From contig CM034126.1 of NCBI GenBank assembly GCA_019914995.1, forward strand, positions 7,197,001 through 7,261,000: DNA of 64,000 bases. Direction: 5' to 3'. Made by a program: the position numbers and the translations under genes. The notes beneath the pieces are model-generated. The model did not search any database, was not told the origin of the DNA, and saw only the letters and a program-made list of their open reading frames with translations. Shown piece by piece: positions 1-13,700 of the stretch (position 1 is its first letter; every line of letters begins with the position of its first letter). Origin of the DNA: Acanthochlamys bracteata. Lineage: Eukaryota; Streptophyta; Magnoliopsida; Pandanales; Velloziaceae.

Positions 1-127
1 CCTTGTAAATAAGAGTACTATACAATCCTTGTGAGGAAGAAGAAAAGAGAATTAAGAATATAAATTTTATTATTTTGGTAGGCCATAGTTTTTGTGGGTC
101 AAATCTTGTTCTTTTATGTTTTACATA

Positions 128-372
128 TTTTTGGGTGGTTGCAAATGCATATATCGGGATACAATTCGCAGGGGAGAACTTAAGTTTGTTTTATCTAAGA
201 ACACACGTCGCCGTCTTTCTTGCTGCTGCTATGTTTAAGTGTACGGTAAGCTTATATACCAATATAAAAAAGAATCATCTAATTTTTCTTTATTCATTTC
301 TACCTTAGTTTATTTCTACTCTATTTTAGCCTTCTCTACTTTGTTTTCCATTGATTTCATGCTAATATGTTT
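128..372 (+). repeat. Direct repeat copy A, probable LTR remnant
   Basis: This stretch is repeated in the same orientation at about 4668-4910. Shared landmarks run in the same order: a segment reading caattcgcaggggagaactt here (caattcgtaggggaaaactt in the other copy), then a gctgctgct-type run, then gtaagcttat, then a T-rich tail ending near cattgatttcat. Two diverged direct copies about 4.5 kb apart, with a gypsy integrase fragment between them, look like the LTRs of an old retrotransposon, although no clean TG/CA ends, primer-binding site or target duplication were found. The window may begin inside the left copy. Confidence 0.55.
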
Positions 373-1944
373 GGAACATGTCATTTGATGTTGAAGAAAT
401 CTTATATCTCCTTTAAGCTACATTTGAAATCTAAATGGTCTCAAGTTAATTTCCTTATTTGTCGGGTAGCCTTTGCAGCTGCTGTACTGACTCAACGATT
501 CTCTCTGTCTCAGCTCGAACGGCTCTCTGCTCACCTCGAACTCAGATGGTTAGATTGGATTAGTGAGAGATAAGCATATTTGTTAAAATCGAAATAGGCG
601 TTAATTCGAAAAACTGTCCGAGTCGATGGTTCCCAGTTGTCAACTCGCTAATCAACAGCTCCTTTATGAGTTCATGATCGGTGATTAAAAAAAATCTTTC
701 TTACACTCGTTTCTCTAAAACTTCGCTTCTTGTCTCTCACTCGCAGCTCATCTCGGCAAAAGCTGCTGTACAACTTCGCCGCTGCACAACTTCGCCGCTG
801 CTTGCTTTCGATCATATCTACTCGGATTGTTTTCTTCTTATTTGAATCCTTCCCAACTCTGCCGCTATTGTACAACTCTACCGTTGCTTGCTTTCAATCA
901 TATCTACTTGGATCATATCTAGTCCTCGCTCATGTTGTCTGCTCTATCTTTGCTAGAATCCAAAATATTTCTAGTGATCTATTGAAAGGTAACCAAGAAG
1001 CACCAACGGGTCTTGTTGGTTGGCATTAAAAGTCGGGAACAATGAAAGCCATGACAGTTCAGTCATGAACCGAAATATATTGCTACTCGCCGTTGTAGAC
1101 CCCAAACCTGATAAATTGAAGAAAGATATGAATACTTCAACTCTTTTATATGAGAATCACCCCGAAAAGCACCGCCTGAAGGACGGCAGAGTAAGCAGAC
1201 GGTGTCGTTGAAGTGGCCCCGTATAATCCTTATTAGAAGAAGTGGGTCAATTAGATACAACCTCGTAGAGTCCTTATCTGTCATCGAATGAGAGATCGGA
1301 GTTACCGAGAAGGTGAAAGAGTTGAAAAGGGATCATATCAGAAGGGTCAGCGCTGATACTAAGAGATCGAAGATGCAGCAGAGAGATGTTAGTATGTCAT
1401 CACTATTTCCATCAAAGAGATCGAAGATGTGGAGGAGACGAAGGGTGTTGAGGCTCTCTGGAGACGGAATGATGACGCTAGCTTTGATAGCCGGTGCTTC
1501 ACTTGATATCTAGCGACGGAGCGAAGAGGTTCGTTTGCCGACGAAAATAGAAAAACAGCTCTTGTTCGCCTGTACAAGTTTCTAATTTCTTTTAAACTTC
1601 GGTTCAATCAGAATCAATTGCGTTGACGGATTATTTGCAGCCAGACCGATTTAGTTCTGGGTCAATAGTTTTTGAATTGACCCTGATAGTTTGGTCTGAA
1701 TCTGCTAACTATGAAGATAATAGACGTGACTTTCAATGAGTGATCCTTATTTATGTCTAATTCTCTTTTATTTCCTCCATGGGCAGCTTCACTTGTCGAA
1801 AGTGTTCTTCTCTCACACGTGCTCTGCTTCCAATAAGTGCTTCTAGAAGATTCGGACTACACTTCTAAATGATTTTCTGCTTAATCAGCTCAGAAAATTT
1901 CTTGACTTGGATGGAGAGACTATGAATACAGCTTCAAACAAACT
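373..1944. other. No gene; probable retrotransposon interior
   Basis: No recognisable coding region. Open frames here are short and match nothing I know. A 45-bp direct repeat (783-827 and 869-913), with a handful of mismatches, includes the shared string gcttgctttc. The position between the flanking direct repeat and the gypsy integrase remnant suggests decayed element interior, which is inference. Confidence 0.4.
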
Positions 1945-2560
1945 ATGGATCGTCCCTTCACGATTGGCCACTAGATTTACTTTGGCATCCTTATACGACA
2001 CCCTCCATTGCAGAGGTATTTGATAGAGAAGTTATCAAACTCTATGGACATTCGAAACTGTTGTAAGTGACCAAGATCAACCGTAAGTTTATTAGCTAAA
2101 TTTCGGATGGAATACACAGAATGTAAGACACCATTATCTAGACGGATGGGCACACCAGAGGTGGGCGACCTTTAACTCCTATTTGTGATGTTTTGTAGGG
2201 AAATGTCCTGATAGTAGTTGGGGTGGTTACACCGGGTGCACTACTTATATAATACTACTGTTTACTTGACCACTCATATGACAACATGCAAAGTAGTTTA
2301 TGGCAGACCACTCCTTCCCTTGATTTCTTGTGGCACAAGTCTAGCGCTATTGGATGCTCTAGCAGCTAATTTAGAGAACGCTATGCCATTGTTAAGCAAG
2401 GTGCGGACACCAATCTTGAGGCTTATGAAGACAGACCACAGAGGATCTGAAGATTAGCAATAAAGTGCAACACATGCCCGGGGTGCATTCCTTAAAGGGC
2501 GGATGGCGCCCAGATGCTTAGTGGTAACCCAGGTTCAGACGTAGTCATGTCTTAGAGTTT
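1945..2560 (+). pseudogene. Ty3/gypsy integrase remnant
   Basis: Translation in shifting plus-strand frames gives pieces typical of plant Ty3/gypsy integrase. EVFDREVIKLYGHSKLL (about 2010-2065) corresponds to the core segment around the second catalytic aspartate. YNTTVYLTTHMTTCKVVYGR (about 2250-2310) corresponds to the end of the core, which in this family reads close to YNTTxHSxxxxTPFExVYGR. It is followed by a SLALLDALAANLENA-like segment. Frameshifts and stops separate the pieces, so it is dead. Recognition is by family motif only, and the element's other domains are absent. Confidence 0.75.
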
Positions 2561-3479
2561 CTTAAGGTCAGTTTTGGATCCTTTTATGTAGTGTTATCTT
2601 AAGTTAATTTCAAGTCTACCTATAAGAGTTGTATTAGAAATGCATTTACTCTTGTTTTCCTCGGAGAGGAGGAGTATTACGAATGCAACTCTTAGCTTGC
2701 TTAGGAAAGGATGCAAGCTATGAAAGTCTTTATAATAGACATTACGATTGGATGAATTAAGTTATTTTCTCTTTAAAAATTGAGTTTAGTTTTAGTTTCT
2801 TGCCAAGGTGTCTCAACCATCCTCTGCGAACATGAAGTTCCATATGCATAGGGCGCAACTCGAATGAAACAACTGGGAACACAGACGGGACAAGCACTTT
2901 GAATAAGGGACAGGTCTTTTTAAACGTGCAGCCTTACGAACAAACTTTTGGTGCTGATAGCAAGCACCATAAATTTGCCCACCGCTTACAGCCCTTTCAA
3001 AGTCATCAAGCGCATCAAACCTGCAGAATATATCCACCATTCTTTACTCATCAATTACCATAGTTGAAAAAGGATGGGTATCTTGATTCAATACCCCGAG
3101 GCATAGTTACGAATAACTTATGTAATTTCCAATAGACATGCCCAAATTTTGTACTAACAATTCGATATTCTATTTGATTTCACACACATGTGAATTATGG
3201 TTTCTTGATATGTGGTGTAAATTTTGAGAGTGTTTGAATTGTCACTTTTGTTGTGCATTGAGTGAAACATCAAAAGTTAAACCTAAATATGGGATTGTAA
3301 GTATAAAGTTAGAGGCATAGTTTATCTCATGCCAGCTAACGCATATCCGACCACAAACTTCCTACAGCTACTGCGAACCTATGTGTTTTTGTTGGTGCCG
3401 GTGTTAGGTATGTATGGCCACTTTGCATGTGCCAACAAGATGCAAGATATATCCACAGAAATATAGATGCACAACTCAA
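2561..3479. other. No gene; possible gypsy 3' end
   Basis: No coding region recognised. A purine run (gagaggaggag, about 2664-2674) followed by tattacgaatg resembles a polypurine tract next to a 3' LTR, similar to the junction seen at 38110-38122 beside the other gypsy remnant. Without a matching 5' LTR this is only suggestive. Confidence 0.3.
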
Positions 3480-4022
3480 ACGGGCCTTCCATCCGATTTA
3501 GGCCGGGTCGCGCCGGCCGGGTTCTGTCCGACCCACAGGTAGCCAATCCTGCTAGCAACCGACTCGCAGGAGAAGACTATGGATGTCATAGCCAGAGAAG
3601 GAGATCGATGCAGCTCTGGGAGACGATCAGGCCCGGCGAGCTCGGATGAGCTGTGACTGATTAGAGTAGAGCTTCATCCGCTTAGAGCCGGTTAGAGATC
3701 CGGTGAACAGGTGCGCGTGCGGCGGTGAGCGAGCTCGGCGGAGTTGGTTGTGGTGAAATGATCAGAGACGGCAGATCAGGCAACAGCGGGCTCGTACTTG
3801 CGTGAGATCGCGCCGGTGCGGCGACAGCAGCGAGAACGAGGGCGTTGCTCGCACGGTGCGGATGCATGTACCGTGCGAGCGCACGCAATAGCAACGTGCG
3901 CAGGCGGACAGTGCGTACCGCTAGAGGGCATGCGCGATGCGCTCATAATGCTCTTGACGCGCGCCGAACGCGCACGCCGCTGCGTAGGTATCCCGTTAAC
4001 GGGCCAGTTTTGGCACAGCCGT
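3480..4022. other. GC-rich island in AT-rich surroundings
   Basis: About 540 bp are conspicuously rich in G, C and CpG, while the flanks are typical AT-rich intergenic DNA. Short open frames exist on both strands, as expected from base composition alone. No splice-linked coding sequence or known motif was recognised. It contains the perfect hairpin at 3847-3880. It may be part of an unidentified transposable element or of a GC-rich gene fragment. Confidence 0.5.
3847..3880. repeat. GC-rich inverted repeat (11-bp arms)
   Basis: The arm gctcgcacggt (3847-3857) and its exact reverse complement accgtgcgagc (3870-3880) enclose a 12-base loop. A second, outer pair (cgttgc / gcaacg) can extend the stem with a bulge. 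Function unknown. Confidence 0.8.
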
Positions 4023-4667
4023 GATTAGCTTCCTAATGCAACTATATTAAGACCATTCAGGGTTTTTTGTGTACAGTGATTTTGTGAATGCCATGTATTA
4101 GAGTTTTGGGCAGTGAGCAGTGACCAGAGTGCATAACAGTGCATGACGAGTGCAAAGATTGAAGTATTTGTTGCAAAAATTCTAACCGTGTAGTAGTATT
4201 GCATTCAGCAACGGCTCTTGTGTGGGTATTTATGGTATATATTTTTGTGAGTTTTTCTTTTAAGTTGATAAAAATATTTGCACGTAATTATCGTATTCTA
4301 TTGTATTTTTTAATTATTATATTTTTGTCAAAAGATTTCTGACATATTCGTTGCACTTGTCAAGAACGGCTTTGTTGGGATTTGTCCTGAATTATTCCGT
4401 TAATAATAGTCGAAATCATGGCGTAATTTTCGCACCCACAGATCAAGTTCCAAATGTTCAGGACATAACAAAAGTGGCCCCTGTTAATTTTCTGTAGCTA
4501 CTTCGAACCCGAAAACTACGAGCACTTGTGCTTGGGTATTTGTTCCTACTACTGCTGCTACTATCGAACCAAACATAAGCAAAGCTCCGTCTCAATCCAT
4601 AAGAGCCAGAACACTAGGGATTAGTCGTTAGCTAATGGCTAGTGGCACTTTACCATTCACCATCCAC
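4023..4667. other. No gene seen
   Basis: AT-rich, with no coding region. A string tgttgggatttgtcctgaat near 4374 looks like the start of a plant LTR (TGTTGG...). If so, the 4668-4910 repeat would be the distal part of that LTR. No matching end was proved. Confidence 0.3.
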
Positions 4668-4910
4668 TTTGGGTGGCTTCATGCATCCCCAATTACAATT
4701 CGTAGGGGAAAACTTGAGCTTATTTTGCATTAAGAAAGCATGCTGCCTTCTTACTGCTGTTTTGTTTAAAGTGTATTGTAAGCTTATGCATTGGTATAAA
4801 GAAGAACATTAGCTATTTTTTGCCTTAGTTTAATTCTGTCTGAATTTATTTCTGTCCTGTTTTAGCTTTCTTTAGTTTATTTTTCATTGATCTTGCTGCT
4901 ATTCTGTTCG
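4668..4910 (+). repeat. Direct repeat copy B, probable LTR remnant
   Basis: This is the second, diverged copy of the repeat at 128-372, in the same orientation and with the same order of landmarks. See that entry for the reasoning. Confidence 0.55.
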
Positions 4911-7751
4911 TAATACCCCGTTGAGTTCTTACTCTTGAGTTAAACTTGATCTATCCTCATAACATACAAATTGTGAGAGTTATCCGGTCAACATAATTAC
5001 AAAAAGAACATTATTGGATAGATCACTCAATTGAACGTAATTGGAAAGTAATTCGAATGGCATCACTCAATCAGAGCTTGCACCTTCTGTTTGAATAATA
5101 ATAAATTGACTAATAATAAAATGGAGCATTTGCTTATTCCTCCTGAAACCTTACTACTTCTTATGTTACGAATCTAAACAAAAAAGTTTGTGATAGAACC
5201 GGAAAAGTAAGAAGAGTAATATTTGGCTATGGAATCGATACTAGCAAAATATAACATGAGTTGATGCACTAGAAACGTTAATTAGAAGTGATTGGATAGC
5301 GATATTGGCATAAGTTATATATATAAGTAGTATTGATATTTTTATTAATTGAAATAAATTATATCTGAAAGTGGAATATATTGAGTATATTCATTCCAAG
5401 TTCGAATGCACTTTGACGACATTTGCTATCTTTTTAGAGGTTGTAAAAACAGAACCTTACAGCAGAAACTTATCAAGAAAAGCTAATTTTTGGTACGAAA
5501 TGAACAAGCATATTGTTTCAATTTAGATGATAATTCGAATTACATTTCTTGCGTATGAAAATATGTTTTATGAAGCTTCCATAGTTAAACTTTCAGCATT
5601 TTACGATATCATTAAATCAGTTTTTATAGGTTTCAAAGAAGCGATTATATGATGCTATTTCTGAAAATTGAGCCACCTCATTTTCAGCAGGGACGAGAAG
5701 TAGGATACGAGGAAGGAGGCCGGAGAAGTGACTCCAAGGCACTCAAGCAGGAATAGGAGAATGGCCAACAAGCGCCATTTGTATCATGAGTGTAATTCCT
5801 AATGCACCCACGAATTTTGGCTTTGGCGCCAACATTCCCTGAGACATAACTTCAATTGTGTCCCAGGCATAGTTGTAGCACCTGGGTGCAAATTCCAGCC
5901 TAGTGCCATTTAGGTGACTGAGTCCAAGTAGAGTTGTTTCTTAAATTGTTTCTTAAGAAACTTCCTTAAGTAGAATTACAGTAGGAAGGAATTCCAAGAA
6001 TTATGGCCTCTAGGGCCCTTTGGCACCCGAATTACCGGGGTGCCAACTAGGTGGTTAAGTTCATTAAGGACTAAGTGTTTAAAATATATGTAGAATCTCA
6101 TCACTCGTGTATCATAGATCGTAGATTGTCCCGGCTAGTCAATAGGTTGACCCGGTGAGGGTCAACCAGCAAATAGTTCTCCAGGCCGTTGAGGCCAGAC
6201 AGCAAGCAGTGCCAGACTCAACTTAGGCATTGTGCCAGGCAGCAAGTAGTGCCAGTCTGTCAGACACCAGCAAGCTAATATTACCAATAATAATAGCAAT
6301 TGAATAGCGACAAATCTCATCATATGAAACTTGAACTTCAGTTACATATACATTAATAACATCCTAAATACTTGAATTCCTCAAGTTACAAATACATCAA
6401 TAACTTCAATTAGAACTGCAACAGGCTCGGGAGGGAGGAAAAAAACTTACTCTGTCAGGAAGCTCCTCCAGTGCTACTTGTACAATGTTAAATCTATGAC
6501 ACTTAGTGGATTGTATGAAAAAAATTAAATACAATAATAAGACAGCTGATATCATCCAACTAAACAAAGCTGTTGCAATCTAGTTTCTAAAGGAGAATCC
6601 TAAAGCGTATTCATACTAGGATCAACAAGAGTTCACTTCTGTTATATCATTACCTACCGAGCAAAGCATATCAATAGTAATAATGGAGCAACCGAACAGA
6701 GTCGTGCAGAGCAAACCAATGGCAGGGCTGAGCAGTAGAGTAATGGAGCAGCCGAGTAGCAGAACCGGTAGGAGCAACAGAGCCGGAGGTGCAACAGATC
6801 GGACAAATTAAACACGCCCTTAAACTATGTGTTTTGAATTCATTCTCTTGGATTCTTAAAAAATTCTTCACTTGAATGTTTTTTTATATTTTTCTTTAAA
6901 TATTCGTGGAAGTAGAAAATTAAAATAAATATAAATTGAAACAAGCGTTCCATAAAAAATTTGTGAGAGTGATCAAAATTCTTCTTTATTCTTCATTTTG
7001 AATAAACAGAAAAGTAAACAAAACTGCTCATACAACATATGGAGAGAATGATACGAGGGTTTCAAATCATTATTTTTTGAAAATATTTAACGAAACTAGT
7101 AAGAGATTGACCAGAAAGTCAAACATTTCATGCTTTGTGGATTGATATTTATTATGGAGTTCGTACATTGTTTCTCCAATCCTTGCGATGCGAGCAAGCA
7201 AAACAATGCATCTCATCTCACCAGGCAGACATTTCTACCATTTCGAGTCTACCTTCGAAGTTTCAACAATGTTCTGTAAATCATATATAATTTAAACTGG
7301 AGTTCCTAATGAGACAAGCATAGGGAGAGCCAATTCCAAATGTAATAAACGTGCACTGGCCTTTTGTGCGGCCAAAATGAATACAAGATGACTAGTTTTT
7401 TTCCTACCTAAATATGCTGATCATGAAAGTGAAATGTGAAACCTCATTCATCTTTTTTAATCTCTAACCCGTAGAATTTAGAAATACAACAGTACATCCA
7501 ATCATATAACCATGTATGCTATCTCAGGTTTAATAAAAAGATCCCTGTTCTGTCGTATACCTGGAGCTAATACTGGCAAAGTCTCCTTTAAGGCAACAAT
7601 TTGTTGCAGCACTCCATTGCATGTAAGTTATATGCTATCCCTGAAAATCTATCCACAAGAACGAGCTTAAGAAGAAACAATAGCTCTGTGTGGGTGATAA
7701 TCAATGATGGTGACCGGAGGGAGCATGGCAGGATCAACAACACAGGAAAAT
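4911..7751. other. Intergenic, no gene seen
   Basis: There are no recognisable exons on either strand between the repeat remnants and the 3' end of the TypA gene. Contents include a 14-bp perfect palindrome, gtttcttaagaaac, at 5948-5961, and a 22-bp direct repeat at 6194-6215 and 6234-6255. The part closest to 7751 should contain the TypA 3' untranslated region and polyadenylation site, which I could not place. Confidence 0.6.
6194..6255. repeat. Short direct repeat, 22 bp at 40-bp spacing
   Basis: gccagacagcaagcagtgcc (plus ag) at 6194-6215 recurs as gccaggcagcaagtagtgcc (plus ag) at 6234-6255 with two mismatches. It looks like local duplication in non-coding DNA. Confidence 0.75.
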
Positions 7752-10700
7752 CTACTTTCTCCTTGAAAATTTTGGGTTCTTGCACATTCGGATACTAGAT
7801 GGAGTGACTTCAACAAGTTCATCCTCTTGAATATACTCAATGCAATCATCAAGACTGTAACTTAGGGGTGTGTCAAGAACCACTGCGAGTTAAGATGAGT
7901 ATAAACATATGTTAGTCAGCATGACAACTTGTATTGATGCATAGAACTTGCAATGTTTCACATTAAAGGAGAATATCAAAAACAGAGAACAGATCTCAGT
8001 GTTCATGCAACCTGAAGCAAGGGATTCACTAGATCTCACGTATATACAATAGAGGAATGGTTTCAAATGTGACCTTATTGTAGCAACTGAGAAGATAGCA
8101 ACACCTACGTGGATCAAGCATTCTAAAATGATGAAGTACAGATATCCTATGCACTAGAGGTAAACTTTCTCCATTTCCGTAAAATGAAGGCGATATCTAT
8201 GAAGGTAAATGTTGATTCAGCAGTAATCGATATTAAGTGCTAAGTTCAATATTGATAGGTCAATGAAGGAAAGGAGAAAGAAAAAGTCATCACATAAGTT
8301 ATACAGAAAGTCTAGGAAGCAGTAGCACCCAAATAAGATCTTAAATGATGGCAAAAAGAAAGAAAACTTTACCAGCATTAACTCAAATTGGAGGCTTGGT
8401 TTCCTCACTAACAAAGATACAATCCTCAATCCACAACAATAAATGTGAACATCACCATTTACCACCTACTACCTAAGTTTGGGATTAATTTCCATTATAC
8501 CACTCAAGGTTAGAAAGTTTCAAGCATACCATCAAAGTGGCATTCTCAATTCAAATATATTGACTTTTTTCAATTTAATTAAAATTATTTTAGTAACTAA
8601 TCACTTGTGTGATAAATATCTTTAATTGAAGTAACAAATATGTGCATTGACTTACAAATTTGGGGAAAAAAAGGTGAACATTGGGGAGAAAACTGCACAA
8701 GTCACACCCAGAATTTTCAATTTTGTTTACTTTTATCTCAGTTTTCTTTTTCGATTGTTTAACACAAACTTTTCAATCTTTCATTTTTTATGGTCCCTAC
8801 TGAACTAGAGCTAGATTGCATGATTGCATAGTTTTTTCTCACACAAATTCTGCAAGAAACATTTCAATTATGAAATCATGGGTTTCTAAATGAACATCAA
8901 ACATAATTACTATAAGAATTAACTAAGCAGAAAATGTTTAGAGAATGATGATGATTTGTATAATAAAAAATACATGATATTTTTTGTTACAATGAAAATT
9001 AAGCTCTTATAACCATGTTATCAAAATTTAACGCAAGCTAATGGAGTAGTATATTTGAAATGAGAATATAAACTGGTGTGATTCATATGAAAGATTCAAA
9101 TTGAGCAGTAAGTTACGGCCCTAACTTGCTAGATGCTAACATCTATCCTCATAATTATTGTCTAAGGTCACTTCACAAAAGTACCTTTACACAGCAATCC
9201 CCAAGGCTACCTTGATGTTCTTCAAGCAATTTAAAATTATGGCTTACCTAATAGTTTTTTATGCAAGTTCGGATTCCTTCCAAAACGACAAGCTCGCTCT
9301 TCGTACATATTCATGTATTCAAAGTGTGTTCCAGTATACACAAAGATGCATGTTGCATTAAAAAAAAATGTTGAGGTGTTTATCTTGTCTGTTTGCATGC
9401 GAGCCAAAGACAAGCTTTTCAGTTCACCATAGGGCTCATGATCATGCAAAAAGAGTCCGGACTTGATGAAATAATCACCGAGGACCAATAATTAAGTAAT
9501 ACCCAATGCCTTATCAAAATTGAGATCAAATCATGTTACCCAAAATTAGAGGACACAGGAACAACTGAAGGTAATAGTGAAATAATTTCATAACAATCGA
9601 GATCACATTAATCATAGAAGTGCTGCAAGGTACCTGTTTGCTCCTTGTTGGAGCGAACGTTGGTTGCTGCTTTTTTCTTGCAAACATTAAGTGATAAATC
9701 ACCTGGACGCTGGTGAATGCCTACTATCTGACCTTTATACACCTCTGCTCCAGGGTTTACAAACATCTGACCTCGTTCTTGTGCACTAAAAAGAGCATAC
9801 GAGGTAGTCGTACCATCTTCAAATGCAACCTACATTGAGGCAAAATTCAAATCATGATGAAAGAATTCCAGTATTCCACCCATCAAAAGAATGTCATATT
9901 AGTTAAATGGAAGAAAGATAAGTTTATGAAACATTTATTCTTTTACCAATGATCCTTGATCCCTTGTGCTAATATCTCCAGCCCAAGGTCCATAGCTATC
10001 AAATACTGTGTTAAGAATTGCTGTGCCCCGAGAAGCTGTTAAAATTGCATTTCTTAGTCCGAGAAGACCACGTGTAGGGATCTTATATTTTACCAGTGTT
10101 GTTCCTTCTGAGCTGCAACACCAAAAAAAAAAGGACGTGACAGATCAAAATTTAACACCAAACCAGTGAGATTGTTTTGTAAGTAACGAACCAAATCAAA
10201 AGACAGACTGCTACTTCACTATTTAGCAGTCGTAAGAGTAAATCCTGAACTGTTCAAAGGTAAGCATAACTATCATTTCTGTACTGTAGAAAAATTTGTT
10301 TCTAGTTGCTCTTGTGCCTAATGGTGACTATTAACTCCAAACAGTGTTATTAAAAAGTGCTAGATGAATTATTAAGGGTGTATAAAAGAAGCTTTTTCTC
10401 CTTAGACAAAGGAACAAATATCTGCCCCTTAGCTCATTATGATCGAGGATAATGAATTAGGCCATAGCCTTAAGAGAGATGTGGAAACTGTTTCGAGAAG
10501 CATATAACCATTAAGCTATGTTGTTTGCATAATTGAATTTAACACTTGGGTGTTTCAAATGTTGCTTAGGAACTTAATCCTTTTATCATGTTGCCTACGA
10601 CTAAACATATTAGTTGAGTTAGAAAGCATGTTTCATCTTTGATGGTCCATCCAAAGTACTTCATCAAATAATCACACATGATTCCAAATATCTTACTATG

Positions 10701-13700
10701 TTCATAAATTTATGATATTGTTTTAAGTATTAAAGGAATTTACGAAGAGCCCATTTGGATGATCTGAGAAAAAAAGTACTTATTCAAATAAGAAGCTTAT
10801 TTCATAAGTGTATTTGGTCGAGAAATTATTATAAAATAAGCTGGGAATAGTGTTTGGATAAAAAAGTACTTATAAGCTAAGGGATCAGACATGTGCGTAA
10901 TTTGTTAAAATTCAAAAGAAAAAGTCATTTTACATAACACCACTACTTATAAATAAACAGCTTATTCTGCCTTACTTAAAAATAAGCTCAAATAAGCAGG
11001 TTATTTGGACTAATAAGCTGCACAACCAAGTGCTCATAATTACTGTTTGGAATTTAATTCGGCACCCAAACACTCATATTTACTGTTTCAAACTTATTTG
11101 TGCTTATTCAGCCCAAATTTGCAATGCCAAACAGGCACTAACAGGAACAAAGTTCACTAATTTTTCCAAAATTTCATATAAATCATTTTAAACTTCTGCA
11201 AAGTCCACATAGTAATATGAGATTACTTGTCAAGTTACAACCAAGAATCTTGACTCATTGTTATAAGATTAAAAGTAATTGCAAAGATATGCTTATCATG
11301 AACAAGATAGTAGTACCTAGAAATCATGTCATTTACAAAGGCAGAATGCACGTCAATTTAGCACAGTCACGAAGCTTGGATAGTATAGGGAATAAGGACT
11401 TGCGCAGCGGAGTTGGAGACTTTCTAACTAGGTATCTGCTTATAAGCTATAAATTTCTTATTTATTATGATAATATTTAGTACTAACAATAAATAACAAG
11501 GTCAATAAATAACTAAAAGTAGAGGCATACCCAACCCCCTGCATATCAAACATTTGACCACGTCTCTTCCCAAGAAGTTCTACTACAGGCCCCATGTATT
11601 CTTGTGGAACTTCCACTGTTGCAATCTGCGCCAATTTTGCATAAGTAATATGTGCAATAAAGAAATTTAAATTAAGGCATCTTAATTAACCTCTTGGTAA
11701 ATTTTATTCTTTACTCAAATAAGCTTTTAGGGCATTATGGTAATTTATTATAGTTAGTGATATGTATTATACAATTACAATTTAATATTAGTTGTCCAAA
11801 TTTGTTTTACTCACAACTTCCATACACTAAACACCAAAACACTTCCCGAATTTCCTGCCACTTTTAAAAAGTTGCTCAGTTACCACTCAGAAGTTAAGTC
11901 TCTCACTCCCTAGACTTCCATGCAACTAAACAAACCCAGCCTTTTCCATGCATAGTTGCAGACTATCATTTGCTAAATTACCTCAAAGGGCTCGAGCATG
12001 TCCCCTTTAACAGTTTTGTTTATAACCTTTGGCGGGCCAACCATAAACTCATAACCTTCTCTTCTCCTGATTGCAAATGTAACAAATTGATAAGCAACAT
12101 AACATTGTAGTACCAAGTTCAATACTTAGAAAATTTCAGCATTACATGCTCTCAATCAGGATGGTTATATGCAATGTGCCCCTTCCACTAACAATGAAAG
12201 TGTCAGCTGTTTCACCATCTTCAACCTTCATAGCCAAATTCCTCTCTAGCTCTCGGTATAGCCTATCTCGAAGATTGCGACTAGTTACATACTTTCCCTA
12301 CAAGTCATTACCAAAAAAAATAAAAAAATGATCCACTTTCAGATAATAAGTTAACTTGATCATCTAGCCAGTAAGAGCAGTGACCATCATTATACAATCT
12401 TAACAATAACATCGCTCATAAAAGTATATAAAACAACAATTACTGCAGCCACATGTGTCCAGCAAAAGACAAAAAGGCAGAAGGAAGCCTTCTCATCTGC
12501 TGCATAACTTTACACCTTTAAGATCAGTAAAAATTACCTCTCACTTGGAAATATCACAAAGGAGTCAAGAGCATTGAAGCCATTTCCATTGCACTAAACA
12601 CGTGAAGTAAGCAAAATCTTATGAACAAGATGTATGTTCTCATAACATATGCTTTCTTTTAATAAAATCTACTATATGCATGTATCTTGACATTCTGTTC
12701 TATTTTGACAACTAATAGATTTTCCAAGAATGACAAGCCTCACAACTGGTAGTTTCTAGAAGAAAATTTCTTGAATAGATTTGAAGACCATAATAATTTA
12801 AATGATAAATATTTGATGGAGTAATAAGTAAGAATTAGTATCTGAGGATGCTCTTAGAATCTATTTGTTTTAGTTCTTTACCCAAGATATCTTACTATCT
12901 AGATTCACTTTATGTGCTTTTTCTAAAATAACATAGTAAAACACCCAACAGATACAAGAAAATTAATGAAATGGAACCAGTTCCAACCCAGGTTGCCAGA
13001 GTATCCAGATATAATGTATAATACTTGAATATTTCAAAAATGAAAAGTAAACTGAAGTTCTTCCAACTCATAGATTGCAATACCTCTCGGCCAACAAAAG
13101 GCGATGTGTTGATCGTGAAGGACATTCTTACTGTTGGTTCCTCAACCTTGATGGCAGGAAGAGGTTTCCCAGAACTCTTATCAGCAATCGTCTCTCCGAT
13201 CTGGAAAACGTTGAATACAAAGTGTTGTTTGACATAGGCATTTCTCATTAGTCATAAAAGTGAAGAAAAGAGTTAGCAAGACGAACCATAATGTCATTAA
13301 TGCCACAAACTGCACAAATATCTCCAGCCTCAACAATTTCTGCGGGAACTCTAGAGAAGTTCTCATAGACAAATAGCTCACTTACTTTCGCTATTCTACA
13401 TGCTTCAGCAGAATCCGAAGTGCATACCTGCAATGTGAATTAAGATACAACAAAAGGCATCCAGTATTACTTTGATGGGAGCAGAAAGAACAAAGTCATT
13501 AATTAAGTAGAAGCGAAGTCATATATAACTATTGCTAAAGTGCTTCCCCGGATATGTACATGATACTTACATAGTTCTCTTCGGCATTTCAACCCTTCTT
13601 TCAACACATAATGAATCATGTTGGTGATAGCAATGGGGTGGATGGATAATGGATTGCTAAGATGGTCAAGTTAGACAAAAGTCCAATTAGCTTAAAAGTT

